30,381 nucleotides of DNA, from positions 1 through 30,381 of the forward strand of contig JBDTIZ010000183.1 in assembly GCA_039936115.1 (NCBI GenBank), given 5' to 3'. A model generated the notes under the pieces. The model worked only from the letters and a program-made list of their open reading frames with translations. It was not told where the DNA came from and did no database searches. The stretch comes from DATIJJ01 sp039936115. GTDB taxonomy: Bacteria > Pseudomonadota > Gammaproteobacteria > DSM-16500. The first letter of the stretch is position 1, and each line of letters begins with the position of its first letter. Shown here piece after piece: positions 24,601-30,381 of this stretch. Both the position numbers and the translations under genes were made by a program.

Positions 24601-25422
24601 AGTTATATCCCGTCGGCAGATTATCATTTTTTAACCTGTGCGATGGTAGATGCTTACAAAGATCAAGGACCTAGCTTTAAAACATCTATTCTGTTAATCA
24701 ATCTCCCAAAGGCAGTCAGACCACTAGAATATGTGGGTAAATTACCGATTTGGGAAGCAGACGGAAATGTTATTTTTCTAAGCCAAGAAGGTGTGATGCG
24801 CTTCAACCCAACTGATGGAAAAGCACCCGTTAATATTTTTGCATGTGATACAGAAAGAGTTTCCTGTTTAACACCGATGCAAGATGGTCCGCTTACTTTC
24901 TTTTATGCTGGTTTACTTGTTTCGCTCTCACCCACCAAACAAGCTCCTCTCTTGCAAGCGGAAGAAAAAACCGTTGCTTCCTCCGCTGATTTCAAGGGAT
25001 TTTCTTCAGTGTCAGAAGACGTGAAAAATAAAGCGGAAAGACTCTACTCGGTAACCATGCAAAAACTTAAAACAGTAGAATTTGAAGTGGCGAATTACAA
25101 TATTGCTCGCTTATCACCCTCTTTCGAACAGAAGGAAGGATCTCAAAAAGAATATACCAAAGTAAACAAGGAGCTTGCTAAACGAACTCAGCAGCTCTTT
25201 TTGTTACAACGCTTGAACGATGAGCTTGTTAAAAAGAAGGGTGATAAATCATTTACTGAATGCATAGACTTAATCAAAAAAAAGGAATTCCCTCATTTGT
25301 TAACGAAAAAATCAGGGGGCTACTTTAGTGAGAGCAATCCCTTTTTCGAGCTCTGTAGTGCGATCGAAAAAGCAGATCTTGTCAATGTAAAAAGACCACC
25401 CAGCCCAACGCCGTGGCGCTAA
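21676..25422 (+). CDS. Orphan 1248-aa protein: three internal helical repeats and a beta-propeller-like region
   Basis: I do not recognise a family. There is no signal peptide and no membrane helix. Residues 1-70 are charged and polar (lysine/glutamate-rich 45-60), and 70-410 look alpha-helical. Three consecutive regions, about 420-510, 561-655 and 676-758, share the pattern K-E-I/F-F, then a Leu-rich helix ending R-x-L/F-P, then K-R-F-x-x-F-x-x-L-G and L-x-L-x-S-x-x-x-R, and so are diverged copies of one ~90-residue repeat. Residues ~785-1095 alternate short beta strands and turns (for example MDVVSIPEKNQFAVLTRD and YIAYDDHHLFLYHAENKKW), resembling a WD40-like propeller. A helical, lysine-rich tail follows. 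GAGGAG stands 5 bases before the ATG. A large cytosolic or secreted effector-type protein is plausible, but function is unknown. Confidence 0.75.
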   Translation: MKSTQKLIELDKRFNPAFFVSQQEEKTISEEKLSFPIPVPKDQTKKREEKEELRDLQKFLASSDGKKYKWGMRKILDDITIWALKNELFDAKEELDHFYHIFFEISPGGAINLPLLQQSPRLLSELLTRLQDAKIPVIKKKEVMGNLLPLLSRCGPGVLTYIGDACISLSSDKLTEVRRDMAVQTVLGQLIRIKKEFPGEIAEGMEVHYVNAVLIHYTKQLGLPAIEDGYIGHCNKDIVDLLIEAFPAAIRKNLTVEAIFDYILAKYDLTRLKTSPDFDILEQALNEYGRDSEYSLTQVCVPGAGYQAKDTAEYAILFSLMQRLANKIDFHHDIETNKLNPANIVWSKNSHIRFSYVIVMSADNERQTKSLIAYFADMMLGEESERTQFVKSFLPHLNDKQKAELSEELLKLFHRKTKKLTVNSAEYTAWLGKILNLFKTEGIKEFFKTHAEIKDLIMLARDFPAETRFEIFSALGLELKTLPFKNVNDVSAFLQLYSSQERFNLLASKDGVLSLTIFSAPAENIAVDKSEQKEQPKIQPLDYEKVGMFANHMLAALTTELKELKNDGDRQVWTENLYKLFETPSAKEIFQHTELPFLLLDLVRELPIDKRFAVFQKLGFGSPNFSAGNMDFIIPWLHLFSPVKQRELLLDMTSKAPLVDISIGEDIGALLRYLPYDYQTPKEYGDFLTRLLGPKVKEIFTQEHGLSHLYDLLRSLSKEKYESFLQFLGRETLSKIPGDNIPLLTILQNLESDDPVKMKVNTLAPAIDFLSRDHYQAISCQQSAIYFRRHRSELRAMDISDASQVKKITLNARIMDVVSIPEKNQFAVLTRDQTGEQAIVFYNQHLQKTADRIVLPNSKSSYHLVVRENGSYIAYDDHHLFLYHAENKKWDEQQIKLGFEKTGKFESVTSLANNQILIIKNESEESLLQQSIAVFDAQFKVTKELYDYSFGTEPLSSPNGKYLAFMQLVYSTTDDSYIPSADYHFLTCAMVDAYKDQGPSFKTSILLINLPKAVRPLEYVGKLPIWEADGNVIFLSQEGVMRFNPTDGKAPVNIFACDTERVSCLTPMQDGPLTFFYAGLLVSLSPTKQAPLLQAEEKTVASSADFKGFSSVSEDVKNKAERLYSVTMQKLKTVEFEVANYNIARLSPSFEQKEGSQKEYTKVNKELAKRTQQLFLLQRLNDELVKKKGDKSFTECIDLIKKKEFPHLLTKKSGGYFSESNPFFELCSAIEKADLVNVKRPPSPTPWR

Positions 25423-25427
25423 CAAGA

Positions 25428-26351
25428 TCATGCGCAAGGCTTTATCAACAAATACCACAATTTTTTGGTTTCCAATCGCGCACGACTCATGCTGTCTAAT
25501 ACCATCCCACATGCCAAACACAATGCCGCTAACAATCCCAGTGATGCGGCCAACAATGCAGTGGGAAGACGCGGCACTAAACCCGTATGGATAAAATCTA
25601 AAACAATCGGCGTGCCCAATACAAATGACAACACCAATAAAATTAGAAATAAATTGCCGAATAATGCCATCGGACGGACATATAAAAATAACAAAAAAAC
25701 GGTTCGCAAAATTCGTATGCCGTCTTTAATTGTTTTTAATTTACTAAGTGAGCCAGAGGGGCGCTCTTGATAAGGCGCTTCTATTTCTGCAATCGGTAAG
25801 CCTAATTGCAAAGCATGGATTGTCATTTCAGCTTCAATTTCAAACCCCTGAGAAATCGCTGGAAAGGATTTAACAAAACGGCGGGAAAAAATTCTGTAGC
25901 CTGAGAAAATATCCTTGAGCCGGTGCCCAAATAAAAAATTAATCGTCCGAGTAAAGCATTTATTGCCTAACTGATGTCCGAGACGAAATGAGTGTTCGCC
26001 TATTGCCTTACGCACACAAACCACCATATCTAACATTCTGTCTTGCAATAACTGAATCGCGCGAGAAGCGTGACTCGCATCATAAGTTGCGTCACCATCA
26101 ACCATCACATAAATATCGGCATCAATATCCGCAAACATTCTGCGCATGACATGCCCTTTGCCGCGAGTTGTCACATAGTTGAGCTCCGCGCCCATCGCTT
26201 TAGCTAATTCTGCAGTGTTATCTGTTGAGTGATTGTCATAGACATAAATCATTGCTTCCGGTAAATGCTGTTTAAAATCTTTAATCACTTGCTGAATCGT
26301 TGCGCTTTCGTTGTAACAAGGAATGAGTACAGCCACGCGTGATTTTATCAT
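25428..26351 (-). CDS. GT2 polyprenyl-phosphate glycosyltransferase (DPM1/GtrB-like)
   Basis: A 307-residue inverting GT-A enzyme. The N-terminal catalytic domain begins VAVLIPCYNESATIQQVI, continues with VYDNHSTDNTAELA, and has the metal-binding DxD in MVDGDATYD (Asp85, Asp87). FSGYRIFSRRF and GFEIEAEMTIHALQLGLPIAEIEAPYQERPSGSLSKL are typical of dolichol-phosphate-mannose-synthase-like proteins. Two hydrophobic segments near the C-terminus (about 228-250 and 263-290) anchor it in the inner membrane. It would transfer sugar from a nucleotide donor to undecaprenyl phosphate, giving the lipid-linked donor that GT-C enzymes such as those at 13329-21537 consume. AGGA precedes the start. It lies 13 bases after the methyltransferase gene, an operon, and its stop is 5 bases from the convergent 1248-aa gene. 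Confidence 0.93.
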   Translation of the reverse strand: MIKSRVAVLIPCYNESATIQQVIKDFKQHLPEAMIYVYDNHSTDNTAELAKAMGAELNYVTTRGKGHVMRRMFADIDADIYVMVDGDATYDASHASRAIQLLQDRMLDMVVCVRKAIGEHSFRLGHQLGNKCFTRTINFLFGHRLKDIFSGYRIFSRRFVKSFPAISQGFEIEAEMTIHALQLGLPIAEIEAPYQERPSGSLSKLKTIKDGIRILRTVFLLFLYVRPMALFGNLFLILLVLSFVLGTPIVLDFIHTGLVPRLPTALLAASLGLLAALCLACGMVLDSMSRARLETKKLWYLLIKPCA

Positions 26352-26364
26352 ACTGTTTCCTGAA

Positions 26365-27129
26365 TTAAGTTGTCGAAAATTCCTGAATTGCCAACAAAGA
26401 TTGTCCTAAAGGAATTTTCATTTTTTTTATCACAATCGTATCTATATATTTAATTAACGGACATAAGGTTTCAAAAATTCCAATGACATTCGATCCAGCA
26501 GAATTTTTTTGTAATACACGTCCATTCATAATCCAACCCAACAAACCGATGAAATTAAATGGTTGCAAAATAAGTTTAGCGTCAGGAATAATTTGCTGGT
26601 GTAATTCCTGAAACATTTTTTTATTGTAACGACGAAAATGTCCTACCTCTTTATCCATAACACCATAAGCAAATGCGTGGGCCGGCACAAACGTGATAAT
26701 TGTTTTTTTGCCAGGCGAACTCTGACGCAATAAATTAACACATTGCTGTAATACAGCCTGATGATCTTCTATATGTTCAAGCACATTGAATGACACAATT
26801 GTATCAATATTATCTTCTACAAAGAGATGTAGTGTTTCTTTTGCGATGTCGAGTGACCGCACTGAAACCGATTGTGAGTTGGGAAACCATACGTTTGCGC
26901 GAGCTTCAAGACATTGCAAAAGCTCAGGATCTGTTTCAGTTAACACCAAACGTTCCGCTGTCTTGAACCAGCGCGACATATTACCAATACCTGCGCCTAA
27001 TTCTAAAATGCGTTTGCCTAAATAAGGTTGAATCGTATCGATAATCCACTGTTGGTAACGGACAGCTTTTTCAAGCGCCACTAATTCGAAAGGCAAATGG
27101 GTTGGCAGTGGAAATTCAGTATTTTGCAT
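26365..27129 (-). CDS. Class I SAM-dependent methyltransferase
   Basis: A 254-residue Rossmann-fold methyltransferase. Motif I is RILELGAGIGNMSRWF (near residue 40), the acidic end of strand 2 is VLTETDPELL, and the later signature is SFNVLEHIEDHQAVLQQC, typical of small-molecule or glycan methyltransferases of the Methyltransf_11/23 type. FVPAHAFAYGVMDKEVGHFRRYNKK follows the core. Two ATG codons stand side by side (27132 and 27129), and an AAAGG-like site lies upstream. It is co-transcribed with the GT2 gene, so a role in modifying a lipid-linked sugar or the product glycan is a reasonable inference. Confidence 0.88.
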   Translation of the reverse strand: MQNTEFPLPTHLPFELVALEKAVRYQQWIIDTIQPYLGKRILELGAGIGNMSRWFKTAERLVLTETDPELLQCLEARANVWFPNSQSVSVRSLDIAKETLHLFVEDNIDTIVSFNVLEHIEDHQAVLQQCVNLLRQSSPGKKTIITFVPAHAFAYGVMDKEVGHFRRYNKKMFQELHQQIIPDAKLILQPFNFIGLLGWIMNGRVLQKNSAGSNVIGIFETLCPLIKYIDTIVIKKMKIPLGQSLLAIQEFSTT

Positions 27130-27208
27130 CATGCGATGGCTAGCCTTTCAATGAGAGTGATTCATGTTATCAAGGCTGTTTATGAACCGTCAATTTATAC
27201 ATCGCAAA

Positions 27209-27231
27209 TAAAAAAGGCAGCCTAAGCTGCC
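27209..27231 (-). terminator. Rho-independent terminator of the small exported protein gene
   Basis: On the minus strand GGCAGC-TTAG-GCTGCC (27231-27216) is a perfect six-base-pair stem with a four-base loop, followed directly by six T. It lies 24 bases past the stop codon of the 27255-27752 gene. The reverse strand also has a T-rich tail (CGTTTTATATTTTT), but no plus-strand gene ends here. Confidence 0.88.
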
Positions 27232-27254
27232 CGTTTTATATTTTTCGACCCGAA

Positions 27255-27752
27255 TTATGGAGCGATAACACCTTGGCCTAAAGAATAATCAGCTATGCCT
27301 GGCATAGAAAGTGTCCCATCACCATTGAATACCGGTGCAGTGCCTTCTCCTCTTTTTTGAATAATAGTCGCATTGGACATTTTGTAAGGCGCACCTTGAA
27401 TAGGCACTGTAACTGGGTTGTAGACTTGATTGCCGCCCACTTTAAGCGGGCTAACTACTAGTTGGGTTATATACTTACAGTTAGGATCATTGGCTGAACC
27501 AACGAATCGAATATGGTCGCCAAAATTAAGCGAGGATAAGGTGTAACAGACTTTAGCGTCTTGATAAACATCAATTTTTACAGCGGATTCTGTTCTTGAA
27601 GGATGTTCATCTTGGGCATTATTCAAAAAATTAGTCACGTCTACTGTTTGTGTAGAGTCTTGATTTAATGCGGAAAATAAAGGTGCAGCTACAATATGTC
27701 CGGAAAACAAAACTGCGCTGAGTGCGGCTAGAAAAGTATTCTTTAATTTCAT
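27255..27752 (-). CDS. Small exported protein of unknown function
   Basis: A 165-residue protein with a clear Sec signal peptide: MKLKNT, a hydrophobic core (FLAALSAVLFSGHIVA) and a likely cleavage near residue 22-23 (HIVA-AP). The mature part of about 143 residues has two cysteines, Cys69 and Cys92, that could form a disulfide in the periplasm, and no further membrane segment. GGGGAG precedes ATG 27752 by about ten bases. It has its own terminator and is probably monocistronic. I do not recognise a family; the alternating hydrophobic pattern around VGSANDPNCKYITQLVVSPL suggests a small beta-rich domain. Confidence 0.75.
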   Translation of the reverse strand: MKLKNTFLAALSAVLFSGHIVAAPLFSALNQDSTQTVDVTNFLNNAQDEHPSRTESAVKIDVYQDAKVCYTLSSLNFGDHIRFVGSANDPNCKYITQLVVSPLKVGGNQVYNPVTVPIQGAPYKMSNATIIQKRGEGTAPVFNGDGTLSMPGIADYSLGQGVIAP

Positions 27753-27929
27753 TCTTGGAACTCCCCAGAATTAATTTTTTTATATACACTAAATTTTACC
27801 ATATTTCCACGGCCAAAGATTAAATTTTCTCTCCGAATAAAGTTTTCTTGATTTTCATTTTACAATCCCTATGATGGCGCAATCGCTTCAACCTAGAAAG
27901 CGTAAAAACCAAAATTGGAGTTTAAAAGA

Positions 27930-28559
27930 ATGATTGAGTTATACGGCTCGCCCACACCAAGTGCATATACTATTGCAATCATGCTGGAAGAAATTGAATT
28001 TAATTATTCAGTGTTTCCAATCACCAAAAATAATAATGAACAGATTGAACTTGAGCTTCTGAAAACCACGCCGAACAATATTTTTCCCATTATTCTTGAT
28101 CGTGAAGGTCCGAATGAAAAACCTTTCGTCATTTTTGAACCTGGCGCAATTCTCATGTACCTCGCTGAGAAAAGTGGCAAGCTGCTACCAACAAAAAACT
28201 CAGAACGTTTCGACGTCCTGCAATGGTTGTTATTTGAAAATTCCAAAATTGGACCGACCTTAGGGAACACGAAACATTTTATGTATCATGCGCCAGAGGA
28301 AGTTCCTTATGCAGTGAAACGTTTTAACAACGAAGCGAAGCGAATTTTTTCTATCATCGAAAATCAACTGAGTGAAAATGATTTTCTTGCAGGGGAATAT
28401 TCGATTGCTGATATTGCGACGTTTCCTTGGGTGCGTGATTTTGAACGTTATGGGATTTCTGCGGATCAGATTCCGAATATGTGTGATTGGTTGGCGCGTG
28501 TGGGAGATCGCAAAGCGGTAAGTAAAGGGTTTGATGCGCTGGGGGATTTGAAAGAATAA
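27930..28559 (+). CDS. Glutathione S-transferase family protein (YfcG/YghU-like, Nu class)
   Basis: A 209-residue GST. The N-terminal thioredoxin-like domain begins MIELYGSPTPSAYTIAIMLEE and has the glutathione-binding turn in LLKTTPNNIFPIIL and the FEPGAILMYLAEKSGKLLP motif. The alpha-helical C-terminal domain has the N-capping motif YSIADIATFPWVRDF. These match E. coli YfcG and YghU, which act as glutathione-dependent disulfide-bond reductases. The Asn next to the catalytic Thr in YfcG (TPN) is Ser here (TPS). ATG 27930 is chosen because GGAG lies nine bases upstream; the in-frame TTG at 27915 overlaps that site. A family-B palindrome starts right after the stop. Confidence 0.9.
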   Translation: MIELYGSPTPSAYTIAIMLEEIEFNYSVFPITKNNNEQIELELLKTTPNNIFPIILDREGPNEKPFVIFEPGAILMYLAEKSGKLLPTKNSERFDVLQWLLFENSKIGPTLGNTKHFMYHAPEEVPYAVKRFNNEAKRIFSIIENQLSENDFLAGEYSIADIATFPWVRDFERYGISADQIPNMCDWLARVGDRKAVSKGFDALGDLKE

Positions 28560-28561
28560 GT

Positions 28562-28598
28562 ACACTGTCACCCCGCACTTGTTGCGGGGTGACAGTGT
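28562..28598. repeat. Perfect palindrome of the CACCCCGCA family; possible bidirectional terminator
   Basis: ACACTGTCACCCCGCA (28562-28577), the five-base loop CTTGT, and the exact reverse complement (28583-28598) form a 16-base-pair stem. It lies between the convergent GST and trmJ genes. There is no T run immediately behind it on either strand, so termination is possible but unproven. Confidence 0.8.
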
Positions 28599-28639
28599 CT
28601 TTATGAATTGTCAAAATTTTCCTTAGGTTGACGCCCAAG

Positions 28640-29353
28640 CTATTTCAATTTATCCACCGCCCCCAAAATCCCTCGCAAAATATTTATTTCCATCACATCC
28701 GGACGCGTTCGATTAAACAAACGCCGTAGCCGCGGCATCAACTGACGCGGTGCTTTAGGATTTAAAAAATCTATTTTGATTAATACATTTTCCAAATGTT
28801 CATAAAATCCTTCCATTTCTTTGGCTGAAGCAAATGCATAATCCCACGCCTCTGTAGGCTCATTGTCAGCAAGACTTGCCAAACGTAATTCATACGCAAT
28901 AATTTGTACCGCTGCAGCTAAATTTAATGAGCTATAGTCTGGATTACTGGGAATCTGGACGTGGAAGTGACACTGATGCAATTCTTCATTCGTCAAACCA
29001 GATTGTTCTTGGCCGAAGAGAATGGCGATTGGATTTGCCAGAGCTTCTGTACTCGCACGTAATGCTAGCTCTCGTGGTGATAACATAGGCCAAGGAATAG
29101 TTCGTGTTCGCGTACTTGTGCCAACGACTAAACTGCAATCCGCTATCGCTTCCGCCAGATCCGGCACCACAATAGCATTCGCTAATACATCCAGTGCATT
29201 AGATGCCATCTCATCGGCTTTAGCGTGTGGAAATAATTTAGGTTGCACAAGATAAAGCTGTGTTAACCCCATCGTTTTCATCGCACGAGCGGCAGCCCCA
29301 ATATTACCTGGATGAGACGTGTTGACTAGGACGATTCGTGTATTAGATAACAT
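28640..29353 (-). CDS. trmJ: tRNA (cytidine/uridine-2'-O-)-methyltransferase TrmJ
   Basis: A 237-residue SPOUT-class enzyme that methylates the ribose at position 32 of several tRNAs. The start is typical: RIVLVNTSHPGNIGAAARAMKTMGL. The knotted SAM-binding part has VVGTSTRTRTIPWPMLSPREL, IAILFGQEQSGLTNEEL and HVQIPSNPDYSSLNLAAAVQIIAYELR, all diagnostic. The C-terminal helical extension with LMPRLRRLFNRTRPDVMEINILRGIL is also present. I start at ATG 29353, with GAG upstream; a GTG at 29362 would add three residues. It is divergent from suhB, the same pairing as in many gammaproteobacteria, but without the isc genes that often follow. Confidence 0.97.
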   Translation of the reverse strand: MLSNTRIVLVNTSHPGNIGAAARAMKTMGLTQLYLVQPKLFPHAKADEMASNALDVLANAIVVPDLAEAIADCSLVVGTSTRTRTIPWPMLSPRELALRASTEALANPIAILFGQEQSGLTNEELHQCHFHVQIPSNPDYSSLNLAAAVQIIAYELRLASLADNEPTEAWDYAFASAKEMEGFYEHLENVLIKIDFLNPKAPRQLMPRLRRLFNRTRPDVMEINILRGILGAVDKLK

Positions 29354-29380
29354 AATGCTCACATCAAACTAAAGTCCGTT

Positions 29381-29409
29381 ATCTTACGGGTGTGACTTCA
29401 TCTGGTAAA
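29381..29409 (-). promoter_or_regulatory. Candidate promoter for trmJ
   Basis: On the minus strand TTTACC (29409-29404) and TAAGAT (29386-29381) are 17 bases apart, each four of six to consensus, with a predicted leader of about 20 bases. Tentative. Confidence 0.3.
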
Positions 29410-29500
29410 TAATTTTATATCGCATACGGTGTTGTTTTCATTTGAGCTGAAACTTTGCTATCCTGTGCACCCTATTTTGATACTGTTCTTGAAGAAAACT

Positions 29501-30301
29501 ATGAGAGAGCCACTAATAAATATAGCGATACAAGCCGCTCGCGCTGCGGGTAATACCATCATTCGCGCGGTTGATCGTTTAGATAAACTTCAAATTACTG
29601 AAAAACGGCCCAATGATTATGTAACTGAGGTCGATCAGCAAGCTGAACGCGATATTATAGCGATAATTCAAAAAGCTCATCCAAACCATGGGATTATCGG
29701 AGAAGAAACCGGTGAAACGGGGGGCAATGATGACTATGTTTGGATCATTGATCCGCTCGATGGCACACGAAATTTTATTCATGGCTTTCCCCACTTCGCT
29801 ATTTCAATTGCAATCACCTATAAAGGCCGGGTTGAGCATGGCGTGATTTATGATCCTGTACGTCAGGAGATTTTTTCAGCAACTCGCGGCAAAGGCGCTC
29901 AACTCAATAACCGCCGTATCCGTGTCAGTCAAAATAAGACCTTACAAGAAAGCCTTCTTGGCACTGGATTCCCTTATCGTCATTCACCTGAGCTGATTGA
30001 GGCATACACCAACAGTTTACAAGCTGTTTTACCCTTAAGTGGTGATGTGCGCCGCGCGGGTGCGGCAACGCTTGATCTGGCTTATGTAGCGGCTGGCAGA
30101 CTGGATGGATTTTGGGAGATGGGCTTAAAACCGTGGGATGTTGCTGCGGGTTCCTTAATGATTAAGGAAGCTGGTGGATTGGTGTGTGATTTTAATGGCG
30201 GCGAAGAGTATTTGAAGACTGGCAATATTGTGGCTGGGAATCCTAAGGTTTTGAAATTATTGTTGCAGCAGATTAGGCCGCATTTGATAAATCTGGGATG
30301 A
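29501..30301 (+). CDS. suhB: Inositol-1-monophosphatase family protein SuhB
   Basis: A 266-residue Mg2+-dependent phosphatase, the same length as E. coli SuhB. The metal site is complete: IIGEETGE (Glu68), WIIDPLDGTRNF (Asp84, Asp87) and, near the C-terminus, LKPWDVAAGSLMIKEAGG. VTEVDQQAE near residue 41 is also conserved. SuhB hydrolyses inositol phosphate in vitro, and in E. coli it binds NusA to act in rRNA antitermination and ribosome assembly. ATG 29501 fits the family; the 24 extra residues of the longer frame from 29429 are unrelated to SuhB. It is divergent from trmJ across about 150 bases. Confidence 0.96.
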   Translation: MREPLINIAIQAARAAGNTIIRAVDRLDKLQITEKRPNDYVTEVDQQAERDIIAIIQKAHPNHGIIGEETGETGGNDDYVWIIDPLDGTRNFIHGFPHFAISIAITYKGRVEHGVIYDPVRQEIFSATRGKGAQLNNRRIRVSQNKTLQESLLGTGFPYRHSPELIEAYTNSLQAVLPLSGDVRRAGAATLDLAYVAAGRLDGFWEMGLKPWDVAAGSLMIKEAGGLVCDFNGGEEYLKTGNIVAGNPKVLKLLLQQIRPHLINLG

Positions 30302-30315
30302 TTTTTTAGAACGAA

Positions 30316-30368
30316 TGTCACTCCGCACTTATTGCGAGCGCCGTCATTGCGAGCGCGAGCGAAGCAAC
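30316..30368. repeat. Adjacent fragments of two dispersed repeat families
   Basis: TGTCACTCCGCACTTATTGCG (30316-30336) is a diverged copy of the CACCCCGCACTTGTTGCGG family. CGTCATTGCGAGCGCGAGCG, continuing to about 30368, belongs to a second family with fragments at 12707 and 15998. They follow the suhB stop directly and the window ends within this repeat-rich DNA. Confidence 0.6.
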
Positions 30369-30381
30369 CCAGGTTTTATTG

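Noticed and set aside
29429..29500. 24-residue N-terminal extension of SuhB that looks hydrophobic like a signal peptide
   Set aside because: SuhB is cytosolic, the canonical MREPL-type start at 29501 matches family length, and the extension overlaps the expected promoter region.

Overview
The window reads as a chromosomal stretch of a moderately AT-rich gammaproteobacterium. The housekeeping genes (guaB-guaA-tadA, xseA, iscS-like, trmJ, suhB) are gammaproteobacterial in type. Several features suggest a host-associated relative of Legionella or Coxiella (order Legionellales): large orphan proteins of the kind that often prove to be secreted effectors, a PmrA-type direct repeat in front of one of them, and many short palindromic repeats between genes. 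The taxonomic placement is inference; no rRNA or tRNA gene is present in the window.

Layout. 1-230: degenerating short-repeat array. 234-1810: GNAT acetyltransferase overlapped by a CinA-like protein whose deamidase domain has decayed. 1842-4197 (minus): a DUF155/RMD1-type membrane-anchored protein and an orphan 478-aa protein with hydrophobic hairpins, preceded by a PmrA-box-like site. 4582-6063: two-domain RimK-like ATP-grasp ligase. 6114-9768 (minus): tadA, guaA, guaB. 9941-12407: xseA and a GT4 glycosyltransferase. 12408-12729: symmetrical inverted repeat with tandem arrays on both sides. 12730-13188 (minus): YbaK-type deacylase. 13329-21537: an envelope-glycan region with three polytopic GT-C or GT-C-like proteins (498, 641 and 535 aa), interrupted by an iscS-like gene and a UDP-galactopyranose-mutase-like flavoprotein on the minus strand. 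21676-25422: orphan 1248-aa protein with three ~90-residue internal repeats and a beta-propeller-like region. 25428-27129 (minus): GT2 polyprenyl-phosphate glycosyltransferase and a methyltransferase. 27255-27752 (minus): small exported protein with its own terminator. 27930-28559: Nu-class/YfcG-like GST. 28640-29353 (minus) trmJ, divergent from suhB at 29501-30301.

How the genes may work together. The GT2 enzyme would charge a polyprenyl phosphate with sugar and the GT-C proteins would use such donors on the outer side of the inner membrane; the GT4 enzyme and the mutase-like flavoprotein fit the same surface-glycan theme. TadA, TrmJ, the YbaK-type deacylase and SuhB serve tRNA and ribosome quality. 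GuaB and GuaA make GMP.

The most notable non-coding content is three or four dispersed palindromic repeat families. One (arms beginning TGTAGGGGCGAAC) supplies the actual stop codon of three unrelated genes. Another has grown minisatellite-like arrays from its ends. Palindromes of these families sit at three convergent gene junctions, where they could act as bidirectional terminators. The best candidates for something undescribed are the two orphan proteins (478 aa with the PmrA-like site, and 1248 aa) and the behaviour of these repeats.
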